DNA of 64,000 nucleotides from Phycisphaerales bacterium (GTDB lineage: Bacteria; Planctomycetota; Phycisphaerae; Phycisphaerales; UBA1924), in NCBI GenBank assembly GCA_026982335.1, contig JALSHH010000053.1, positions 56,563 through 120,562 of the forward strand, given 5' to 3'. Under the pieces are notes generated by a model. The model had not been told where the DNA came from and ran no database searches. It saw only the letters and a program-made list of their open reading frames with translations. The translations under genes and the position numbers were made by a program. Below, in pieces: positions 44,401 through 50,996 of the stretch. The stretch's first letter is position 1. Every line of letters begins with the position of its first letter.

Positions 44401-44627
44401 AGCCCACCCATCGACCATTCGATCGGGAAAGTGATCTGCTGTTCGATCTCGACAGGTGAGAGCGCCGAAACATTCGTGTTGATCTGAACCTGCACATTGG
44501 TGATGTCAGGGACAGCATCAATCGGAAGACGCGTAAAATTGTAAATTCCAATACCTGCAAGGGCAATCGTCGCCAAGAGTACGACCGCACTCTGGCGGAT
44601 CGAAAACTCAATAATTTTTTCGAGCAT
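41454..44627 (-). CDS. czcA: Heavy-metal RND efflux pump (CzcA-like, HME family)
   Basis: Known role: proton-driven export of Zn2+, Co2+, Cd2+ or Ni2+. Seen: 1057 residues, normal size, with R-L-P-I-D-A-V-P-D-I at the N-terminus, TM4 D-F-G-I-I-V-D-G-A-V-V-F-V-E-N matching D-F-G-x3-D-G-A-x3-V-E-N of Czc-type pumps, F-V-P-Q-L-G-E-G in the second porter, and I-D-I-D-R-E-K-I-A-R-Y-G. The start codon has AAAGGAGG eight bases upstream, 11 bases after the adaptor stop. Compared with the pump at 28675 the TM4 motif is of the other class, so the two operons probably handle different metals. Confidence 0.94.
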   Translation of the reverse strand: MLEKIIEFSIRQSAVVLLATIALAGIGIYNFTRLPIDAVPDITNVQVQINTNVSALSPVEIEQQITFPIEWSMGGLPKVEQIRSISRYGLSQVTVIFEDGTDIFWARQLVGERLTEARESLPDGLAEPQMGPISTGLGEIYMWSVEAVGPRPDGSEYTQQDLRTVQDWIIRPQLRTVPGVTEVNSIGGYEQQFHINPDTAKLMAYGLTLRDMMLAIAENNANAGGGYIEHAGEAYLVRATGLIGSIEDIENIKVKSVDGVPVYIRDVAEIVIGKELRTGAGTHDGEEVVIGTAMMLLGANSRTVSEGVHDRMEEIGKTLPENIVVKTLYNRTYLVDATLHTIEKNLVEGAILVVVILLLLLGNLRAAVIVACAIPLSMLFAVTGMVENKVSANLLSLGAVDFGIIVDGAVVFVENIVRRASEEQEKKGRKLTNEERINVISAAGKQVAKPTLFGILIIMIVYLPILTLTGVEGKMFKPMSLVVLMALTGALILTFTFVPAACAVFLRGKFSEKESFVIRWIKNTYRPALFVAMRMRWLTIGVASAVLAVSGLIASGLGSEFVPQLGEGALAVQPARIPSIGITTSIEMQKDLEKALVEEFPDEIQSIFARTGTAEVATDPMGPNVSDTYLMLYPREKWTRAKTQEELASEIEAFLETIPGQNFEISQPIELRFNELISGVRSDLAVKIFGDDLDLLLKSGNEIAEVLTGIQGASDVKVEQVSGLSVLTIDIDREKIARYGLNVSDVQEVVSIAFGGEEAGTLYQGDRRFPIIVRLPEEIRGKVDLVRQVPIPLPESTAPEQDMGGTMREMGSEIRYIPLEAIADIEIAEGPNQISRENAKRRIVVQANIRGRDMGSFVAEAQEKLDAMVKLPEGYYITWGGQFENLAKARKRLMIVVPIALSLIFIMLFTAFGNVRHAIIVYTGVPLALTGGVFGLWLRGMPFSISAGVGFIALSGVAVLNGVVMITFINELLDSGKSTRDAVIEGSLARLRPVLMTALVASLGFVPMALNTGMGSEVQRPLATVVIGGLITSTILTLFVLPTLYAWFGGKKSEVVV

Positions 44628-44638
44628 CTCGTCCTCCT

Positions 44639-46129
44639 TTAGTGATCGTGTCCTGCCGAACTCTTACCGAGCTCTGCCTTCATCAAAAAACTATTGGCCA
44701 CAACGATTGGCGTGCCGATCGCAACTTCATCGCCGAGCAATTCGACGCTTACATCATTCCTTCGTCCTAAGGTCACCTTGACAGGCTCAATGCCATCGGC
44801 ATCCTGAACAAAAACAACCGTACTGCCTTCAAATGTTTGAATGGCATCAATGGGAACAATCCGTTTGGCATGTGACTTGTCCGTTTCAACTTGCACAGTC
44901 ACAAATACACCTGGCTTCCATAAGCCATCGGAATTCTCAAGAATCACACGCGCTGCAACCGTCCTTGACGCTTCCGAAACGATAGCACTGATGTAATCTA
45001 CCACACCCCAAGCTGTACGATCACCAATATGCACTGTCACCTGCTGCCCTTCCTCGATCATCCCAGCATACTGTGAGTAGATCGAGATATTAAGCCACAC
45101 CGTGCTCAAGTCGGCAATCGTATAAACCGGTATATCAGGGCCGACCTTTTCGCCTGGAGTAATATGCTTGGCAACAATTCGTCCGCCAACCGGCGCGGTC
45201 AGCTCATACCGCGCCACATCGGTGTCAGGCTCGTTCGCCACCCGTTCGACCTGCTCTTGCGTAAGCCCAAGCAGATGCAATCGACGCTCGGCATTATCCA
45301 CACCCGAAGCAGCGATCATTGCGGATTGCTGAGCCTCTTGCAGCTTAATTCGAAATGAAAAGTCAATGTCCTCAAAAGCAGCCATATACTCCGCTTGTGC
45401 ACTGTTAAACATCTCTTGAGCAGCCAAAAGATCCGATTGTGTGGAAAGTCCTTTGCTGTTGAGCTCTTTTTCTCGTGCATAATTAGCCGCTCCTGCTTTC
45501 ATCTGGGCATACGCCGAGAGTAACCGACCTTTATTCACACCGATCCGAAGGCCCTCTGCCTTTTCACGGAGTTCATCAGGTGATGGATCCTCACGGAGTA
45601 CATCAAGAAGCTTGGCCGTATTCTCACTGATTGTTGTTTGACGAGTAAGCTCAGCATCGGCGATCATTTTCGCCTGAATCATCTGAAGATAAGTGATCTT
45701 TGCTTCGCCAAGTTCTGGGCTTTCAAGGATCGCGAGCAAATCACCCGCTTCAACGGTATGCCCGAGGTATCCTTTCACAGTAGTAACAATCCCAGGAACA
45801 CGAGGCGTCACATGAAGCACCGTGTCCTGATTCAAACCCACCTCGGCGGGGAGCATGATATGGGTTGCGATTTCCCCGCCACCAAGCGGCTCGATCACCA
45901 CACCAGCGCGTCTGAGTTGTTCATCGGTGAGTTTGACGACTTCTTCGCCATGTTCATCACCGCCTTCATCACCGTGGGCGCCATGCCCGCCACCGGCTTC
46001 TTCGTGCCCGTGCCCATCATCCTCTTGATGTTGGGCGTTTCCAGCATCACCGCCGTTGCCGCCGCAACCATTCATCACAACCAGTGATGGAGCAAGAATT
46101 GCGAGTAAAAGGAATCTTTGAATATCCAT
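44639..46129 (-). CDS. RND periplasmic adaptor, CzcB-like, His-rich lipoprotein
   Basis: Known role: joins CzcA to CzcC. Seen: a lipoprotein signal with V-V-M-N-G-C, then a long His/Gly/Asp/Glu-rich stretch (H-G-H-E-E-A-G-G-G-H-G-A-H) before the adaptor body, and a hairpin rich in Leu/Ala/Gln (about 140-280). The beta-barrel domain contains V-A-R-Y-E-L-T-A-P-V-G-G. The His stretch probably binds divalent metals near the pump. 496 residues is longer than usual mostly because of this stretch. ATG overlaps the CzcC stop by one base (TAATG). No DUF3347 or CPxC metal motif is present, unlike the adaptor at 26619. Confidence 0.9.
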   Translation of the reverse strand: MDIQRFLLLAILAPSLVVMNGCGGNGGDAGNAQHQEDDGHGHEEAGGGHGAHGDEGGDEHGEEVVKLTDEQLRRAGVVIEPLGGGEIATHIMLPAEVGLNQDTVLHVTPRVPGIVTTVKGYLGHTVEAGDLLAILESPELGEAKITYLQMIQAKMIADAELTRQTTISENTAKLLDVLREDPSPDELREKAEGLRIGVNKGRLLSAYAQMKAGAANYAREKELNSKGLSTQSDLLAAQEMFNSAQAEYMAAFEDIDFSFRIKLQEAQQSAMIAASGVDNAERRLHLLGLTQEQVERVANEPDTDVARYELTAPVGGRIVAKHITPGEKVGPDIPVYTIADLSTVWLNISIYSQYAGMIEEGQQVTVHIGDRTAWGVVDYISAIVSEASRTVAARVILENSDGLWKPGVFVTVQVETDKSHAKRIVPIDAIQTFEGSTVVFVQDADGIEPVKVTLGRRNDVSVELLGDEVAIGTPIVVANSFLMKAELGKSSAGHDH

Positions 46130-47529
46130 TATTCGTTCACCTCCGCTTGGGGCTGATCCTCATCGCGAGGACTCCGCCAAGGAGCGTTTGTTTGTGAAAG
46201 TTCGTTAAGCAACGCCGCTGCAGCATGTAACTGTTGCAATGTGTTGACATAAGCAATCCGAGATTCAACCACGACCTGTTGAGCATCAAGCAAACGCAGA
46301 TAATCCGCCTTGCCACTCTGATACGCCTGGCGAATCAAGTCCAGCGTTCGCTCGGCCTTGGGTAGAAGCTGATTCTGATACCGTCCCGCTGTCGCACGCG
46401 CCGATTGATAAATTGCCCACGCATCGGATACCTCGGCGAGCAACTCGAGCTGCACGCTGCGCAGCTCCGACGAAGCCGACAAACGCTCGGCCAACACAGC
46501 CTGAATCTCGCCCTGATTACGATCAAAGAGGGGAATCTCGAGCGCAAGACCAAAATCAAGGGTCGATTCGTGATCAACATCCGAATACCGAGGCCCAACT
46601 GAAACAACAAGATTCGGCACCGCCTGAGACTTGGCAAGCTCATGCGACCGCCTCGCCCGCTCGACCGCAATACGGGCAAGCGACATTCGACTGTTGGCCT
46701 CGAGCGTTGCAGCCTGTAATGCTTCAAGATCAGGCAACTCAGGCAAATGATCAACAGCCGAAACCAGAGGCAGACCGATCTCCCTTTCAATTCCAATCGC
46801 CGAGGCGAGCGCCCGTCGTGCGGCACTGGCTTCGAGCCGGGCAGCGTCAAGCTCGATTTGGGCTTGCTCATAGACAACCTCAGCGCGGAGTTGGTCAGGC
46901 CTTGTTGCCGAGCCGGCCTCAACCCGCGAGCTGGCCGCTTCGAGAAGCTGAGACGCCAAATCGGCAAGTTCTTTGCGTTTGATGAGCCGTTGCTGGGCTG
47001 ACACCCCGGCAAAGTATGCTTGAGTCACCCGTGATGCGACAGCAAACTCCTCAGCGACAAACGCTGCCTGAGCGGCAAGCCGATCAGATTTGGCCACATC
47101 ACGGGCTTTTTCGAGCTTGCCCCCAAGCACAATCTCTTGTTCAACGACATACACCGTCTCGCCGCCGCTGCCTGCATCCGAGCCAAGTGCCTCCCCGCCG
47201 AAGATCAATGACGGATTGGGATACAATCCCGCCTGAAGCACACGCCCCGAAGCCGCGTCGATCCGATACCCCGCCGATCGCAACCGTGGGCTATGCTCAA
47301 TCGCAAGGCGAATCGCATCCTCGACACTCAGTGCATTGAGCGTATCGAGTCCGAATGTCGGAAGCGAATGAGGCTCGTTTGGTAGACCAGCAAGATGCCG
47401 TTCATGCTCGATATATCGCCCCTGAATCGAGCGATACACCGGGTCTTCCCATCGCTTCTCCAATGGACCAGCACACCCGGAAACCAAAGCGATACTGATA
47501 CCGGAAAAAAAACAAAGTTTCATATTCAT
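46129..47529 (-). CDS. CzcC-like outer-membrane efflux lipoprotein
   Basis: Known role: outer-membrane channel for the CzcBA pump (OEP family). Seen: lipobox A-L-V-S-G-C near residue 18, then long amphipathic helices in the repeated OEP pattern; S-V-E-D-A-I-R-L-A-I-E-H-S-P is the usual start of the first helix and A-Y-Q-S-G-K-A-D-Y-L-R-L-L that of the late helix. The ATG at 47529 is favoured by AAGGA eight bases upstream. 466 residues is normal. It follows the small secreted gene by 80 bases and overlaps the adaptor by one base. Confidence 0.9.
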   Translation of the reverse strand: MNMKLCFFSGISIALVSGCAGPLEKRWEDPVYRSIQGRYIEHERHLAGLPNEPHSLPTFGLDTLNALSVEDAIRLAIEHSPRLRSAGYRIDAASGRVLQAGLYPNPSLIFGGEALGSDAGSGGETVYVVEQEIVLGGKLEKARDVAKSDRLAAQAAFVAEEFAVASRVTQAYFAGVSAQQRLIKRKELADLASQLLEAASSRVEAGSATRPDQLRAEVVYEQAQIELDAARLEASAARRALASAIGIEREIGLPLVSAVDHLPELPDLEALQAATLEANSRMSLARIAVERARRSHELAKSQAVPNLVVSVGPRYSDVDHESTLDFGLALEIPLFDRNQGEIQAVLAERLSASSELRSVQLELLAEVSDAWAIYQSARATAGRYQNQLLPKAERTLDLIRQAYQSGKADYLRLLDAQQVVVESRIAYVNTLQQLHAAAALLNELSQTNAPWRSPRDEDQPQAEVNE

Positions 47530-47609
47530 TTCTAAATCCTTGAGGAATCTGAAAACCACAACAACCATCGCACAGCGCGATCGCAACCGTTCGAGATCAA
47601 CTCAAAGAT

Positions 47610-48059
47610 TTACAAGTTCAAAATAGTCGAACGAACCCGCATCAACTGCTCAGCAAGCAGCAATGCGTCCAGATCATTCGAAGGAACCACCGCCAAACCG
47701 GCCTGCGTGGTTGGGATCATCCATAAAATCGCGATCGACGGGCCGGTAGGAACAATCCCCAAAGCATGCCCATGTTCAATATCACGAACCCGAATAATCG
47801 TATATTCGGCACTCAAAAGCTCATCGACACACGGAACGTCCGAGCAATTGTTCAAAACAGCATCTGGCGAGTTCGCATTGGGGGCATCGCAGACACTTCC
47901 ACCAATGGTCTCAGACACATACTCACCAATGAGTTCAATATGCGAAGACCCATTGGCCTTGTGGCAGATCACCACCTGCCCTTGACTCAGTCCAACGACA
48001 AGCAACTGGGCAATAATCAGCGCCCAAGCAAGTGCAGAATGGATTCGTGTCTTGTTCAT
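47610..48059 (-). CDS. Small secreted Cys-containing protein heading the Czc-like operon
   Basis: 149 residues from the ATG at 48059; a longer frame to 48125 is not supported. Seen: signal peptide (A-L-A-W-A-L-I-I-A-Q-L-L-V-V-G-L), then V-I-C-H-K-A-N-G-S-S-H, V-C-D-A-P and N-C-S-D-V-P-C-V-D. The second half has D-I-E-H-G-H-A and a hydrophobic helix (S-I-A-I-L-W-M-I-P). It is not recognised with certainty. As in the Cus-like cluster, a small exported Cys protein starts the operon, so a periplasmic metal-binding or sensing role is suspected. It diverges from the M24 peptidase at 48290. Confidence 0.65.
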   Translation of the reverse strand: MNKTRIHSALAWALIIAQLLVVGLSQGQVVICHKANGSSHIELIGEYVSETIGGSVCDAPNANSPDAVLNNCSDVPCVDELLSAEYTIIRVRDIEHGHALGIVPTGPSIAILWMIPTTQAGLAVVPSNDLDALLLAEQLMRVRSTILNL

Positions 48060-48289
48060 TGGTGGTTTATAGTTTAGCCGGGCCTTGTCGAGAAACCAAA
48101 CACTTCTGTACACCTCTCTATTCATTCATCGGCTCGATTGGCGTAGGAATCACCACATTTACTCCCACATCAACACACTTATCGGCCTGCCGACCCCGCT
48201 TGAACACAGAACCCCCTTCTACTCATCACCCAATTTTGCCTTCATCCTCTCACAATGAACTTCTGCGCCAAGTCTCCTATCCTTCCTCC

Positions 48290-49450
48290 ATGACCAACGA
48301 TTCCACCAGTGCCCACGCCACCGTCCTCGCGGGTATCCCCCAAACGAACCTCTCGCTCCTCCATAGAATTCGCTTCGCTGTTGGCGATCCGGCTGCCTAC
48401 ATCCAACTCCCCACCGGACAATGTATCCTCATCCTCCGCGATATTGAGATCGCCCGCGCCAAGAAATCTGCCCGCGCCGACAAGTTTTATTGCCCCGCCG
48501 ACTTCACTCCTGCAGAAGGGCTTTCGGGCGATCGCGAAATCGCCACCGCCCAAGCCCTTGCCGAATGCCTGGTACAAAACAACATCACCTGCGTCACTTC
48601 TAACCGAACCTTGCCGCTGATCTACGCCCACATGATCGAGCAAGCCGGGATCAGACTCGCCTGCGATCTCGATATGGGGGTGATGGAACGCCGAGCCAAG
48701 GACGAAACCGAACTCGCCCATCTCCGCAACGCTCAAGCCATCACCGAGGAAGTCATGCGATACGCCTGCGAACTCATATTCAACACCGATGCCAACAAAA
48801 AAGGCCAACTCATTCACGAAGGCACCCCCCTCACCTCTGAACACATGACCTCACTCATCGACATCGCCTTCCTCAAGCACGGCGCCACCACTCCACATGG
48901 TTCAATCGTTGCTGGCGGCCCCATCGGCGCTGATTGCCACCACCCAGGGATAGGCATCCTTCACACGCAAGAACCCATCATCATCGACCTCTTCCCTCGC
49001 ATCCGCGCCACCGGCTACCACGGCGATTGCACCCGCACCATCTGCCATGGCGACATCCCCGACCAACTCGCCCAAATGCACAAAACCGTCTTCGAAGCCA
49101 AAACTGAAGCCCAAAGCGCCACCAAACCCCATGCCACCGGTGAAGATGTTCACAAGGCGACAATCAAAGTCATCCAAAACTACGGCTATGCCGTTGGCAT
49201 CGCCAAAAATACCGATCCAGACACCCACACCACCATGCCCCATGGCACAGGGCACGGCATCGGACTCGAAGTCCACGAACCACCACTGCTCGATTTCAAA
49301 GGCCCACCACTCGTCGTCGGCGATGTCATCACCATCGAACCCGGACTCTACTGCAAAACCATCGGAGGCCTCCGCATCGAAGACATGATCGCCATCACCG
49401 AATCGGGCTATGAAAATTTCAACACCCTACCGACAGGATTACACTGGTAG
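48290..49450 (+). CDS. M24-family metallopeptidase (Xaa-Pro aminopeptidase-like)
   Basis: Known: Xaa-Pro peptidases remove residues before proline, using two metals in a pita-bread fold. Seen: 386 residues with an N-terminal creatinase-like domain and the C-terminal fold with all five ligands: Asp in I-I-I-D-L-F-P, Asp in Y-H-G-D-C-T-R-T, His in G-T-G-H-G-I-G-L-E, Glu in T-I-E-P-G-L-Y and Glu in L-R-I-E-D-M. The ATG at 48290 is the first with good domain coverage; the frame runs back to 48032 but overlaps the divergent gene. The plus strand here is distinctly C-rich in base use. Exact substrate unknown. Confidence 0.88.
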   Translation: MTNDSTSAHATVLAGIPQTNLSLLHRIRFAVGDPAAYIQLPTGQCILILRDIEIARAKKSARADKFYCPADFTPAEGLSGDREIATAQALAECLVQNNITCVTSNRTLPLIYAHMIEQAGIRLACDLDMGVMERRAKDETELAHLRNAQAITEEVMRYACELIFNTDANKKGQLIHEGTPLTSEHMTSLIDIAFLKHGATTPHGSIVAGGPIGADCHHPGIGILHTQEPIIIDLFPRIRATGYHGDCTRTICHGDIPDQLAQMHKTVFEAKTEAQSATKPHATGEDVHKATIKVIQNYGYAVGIAKNTDPDTHTTMPHGTGHGIGLEVHEPPLLDFKGPPLVVGDVITIEPGLYCKTIGGLRIEDMIAITESGYENFNTLPTGLHW

Positions 49451-49496
49451 CCTCTCCAGTGGCCCGGGTCGCCAAACCGCGCCACCGGGAAAGTGC

Positions 49497-50234
49497 TTAC
49501 TTCGCTTTCCCCTGTGCCGCCACCGCCGCCATTGCTTTTTCAACCGCAGCCGCATCTCCAAGGTACCGCTTCGAGGTCGGATTCATATCCACATCGAGTT
49601 CATACACCAAAGGCATCCCTGTCGGGATATTCACCCCGACAATATCCTCGTCAGATATCCCATCGAGATGCTTCACCAGCCCTCGCAACGAGTTCCCATG
49701 CGCCGCAATCATCACTCGTTTGCCTGCCTTGATCTCTGGCACAATCGCCGATTCCCAGTACGGTACCACCCGCTCGACCGTATCCTTGAGACACTCTGCC
49801 CCCGGCACATCAAGCCCAGCATACCGTCGATCATGGCAAGGATGCCGCTCATCATCCCGTGACAACTCCGGCGGAGGCGTATCATAACTCCGACGCCACA
49901 CCAAAACCTGATCCTCACCATGCTTGGCTGCTGTCTCCGCCTTGTTGAGTCCCTGTAACGCGCCATAGTGCCGCTCGTTGAGCTTCCAAGACCGGATCAC
50001 CGGAATCCACATCAGATCCATCTCCTCCATCACATACCACAGCGTCCGAATCGCCCGTTTGAGCACCGAGGTGTACGCCACATCGAAATCGAACCCTTCA
50101 TCACGAAGCAACTGTCCCGCTGCTTGGGCCTCTTGATGCCCCTTGGGCGAAAGCGGAACATCCTTCCACCCGGTAAACCGGTTCTCTTGGTTCCAAGTGC
50201 TCTCCCCATGACGGATCAATACAAGTGTGTACAC
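49497..50234 (-). CDS. gpmA: 2,3-bisphosphoglycerate-dependent phosphoglycerate mutase
   Basis: Known role: interconverts 3- and 2-phosphoglycerate in glycolysis/gluconeogenesis. Seen: histidine phosphatase motif [10 protein letters not shown] at residues 6-15, the [10 protein letters not shown] loop, the Glu in [14 protein letters not shown], and the second His in A-A-H-G-N-S-L-R. Length 245 is right. Converges with the M24 peptidase, stops 46 bases apart, and follows comB by 45 bases on the same strand. Confidence 0.94.
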   Translation of the reverse strand: MYTLVLIRHGESTWNQENRFTGWKDVPLSPKGHQEAQAAGQLLRDEGFDFDVAYTSVLKRAIRTLWYVMEEMDLMWIPVIRSWKLNERHYGALQGLNKAETAAKHGEDQVLVWRRSYDTPPPELSRDDERHPCHDRRYAGLDVPGAECLKDTVERVVPYWESAIVPEIKAGKRVMIAAHGNSLRGLVKHLDGISDEDIVGVNIPTGMPLVYELDVDMNPTSKRYLGDAAAVEKAMAAVAAQGKAK

Positions 50235-50279
50235 AATCGGCTCCTCATCCTGTTGCAGTGAAGTGTTTGCTGTCGCATT

Positions 50280-50996
50280 CTAGTCCGCCTGAATCTCCCC
50301 GATTGCAGAATCAAACACAGGAACCAGTGAACTCACCCCCACCTCACAGGCAAAGGTCACATCATCTTCGAATCCAAGCTCAATCAATCGCTTGGCATGA
50401 AAACTTGACTCGATCGCATACCGTAAATCACCGAATCGTTCAACCGCTCCCTCCATCGCGTGAAACATCATCGCAGCACTATCCGATGCCTGGTATCCGA
50501 GTCGATCCACAATCAAACCTGCTCCAAGACAATCCTCAAACGACACCCCCCCATCCGTGCCCGAACACACCAATACTGCATCGCGTCCATCACGCCGAAT
50601 CCAATCACACAATGCATTGGCATTCGTGATCGCCCCCACAAGCACCTCATCACCATCCGTCGCCAGGTGTAACGCGCGTGTCCCGTTGGTTGTCGTGAGC
50701 ACACAATCCAACCCGCCAACCACACAAGGAGAGTAATCAAGCGGGCTATTGCCCAGCGAAAACCCATCAGGTTTAACTCCGCCTCGTTCGCCGCAGAGCA
50801 ACGCCCCCTCCCGATCATGGGCCATCATCCTCGCCCCATCAACACTCCCCACCGGCACCACACACCGCGCACCATTCCCCAACGCCTCGACAATCGTCGT
50901 CGTCGCGCGCAGTACATCAATCACCACCGCGATCTTTCCGCAGAGTTGATCGTCGACAAGATGGTCCGGCAAAGCAACTGCGTCGATTTTGGACAT
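50280..50996 (-). CDS. comB: 2-phosphosulfolactate phosphatase (ComB family)
   Basis: Known role: in coenzyme M synthesis of methanogens it dephosphorylates 2-phospho-3-sulfolactate; bacterial homologues are common with unproven role. Seen: V-V-I-D-V-L-R-A-T-T-T-I near the N-terminus, G-E-R-G-G, L-G-N-S-P-L and T-T-N-G-T-R-A, all family motifs, and C-S-G-T-D-G. ATG at 50996 shares one base with the stop of the TpsA gene (TGATG), so it is coupled to it. The link of a metabolic enzyme to two-partner secretion is unexplained; it may be an accident of gene packing. 238 residues. Confidence 0.88.
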   Translation of the reverse strand: MSKIDAVALPDHLVDDQLCGKIAVVIDVLRATTTIVEALGNGARCVVPVGSVDGARMMAHDREGALLCGERGGVKPDGFSLGNSPLDYSPCVVGGLDCVLTTTNGTRALHLATDGDEVLVGAITNANALCDWIRRDGRDAVLVCSGTDGGVSFEDCLGAGLIVDRLGYQASDSAAMMFHAMEGAVERFGDLRYAIESSFHAKRLIELGFEDDVTFACEVGVSSLVPVFDSAIGEIQAD

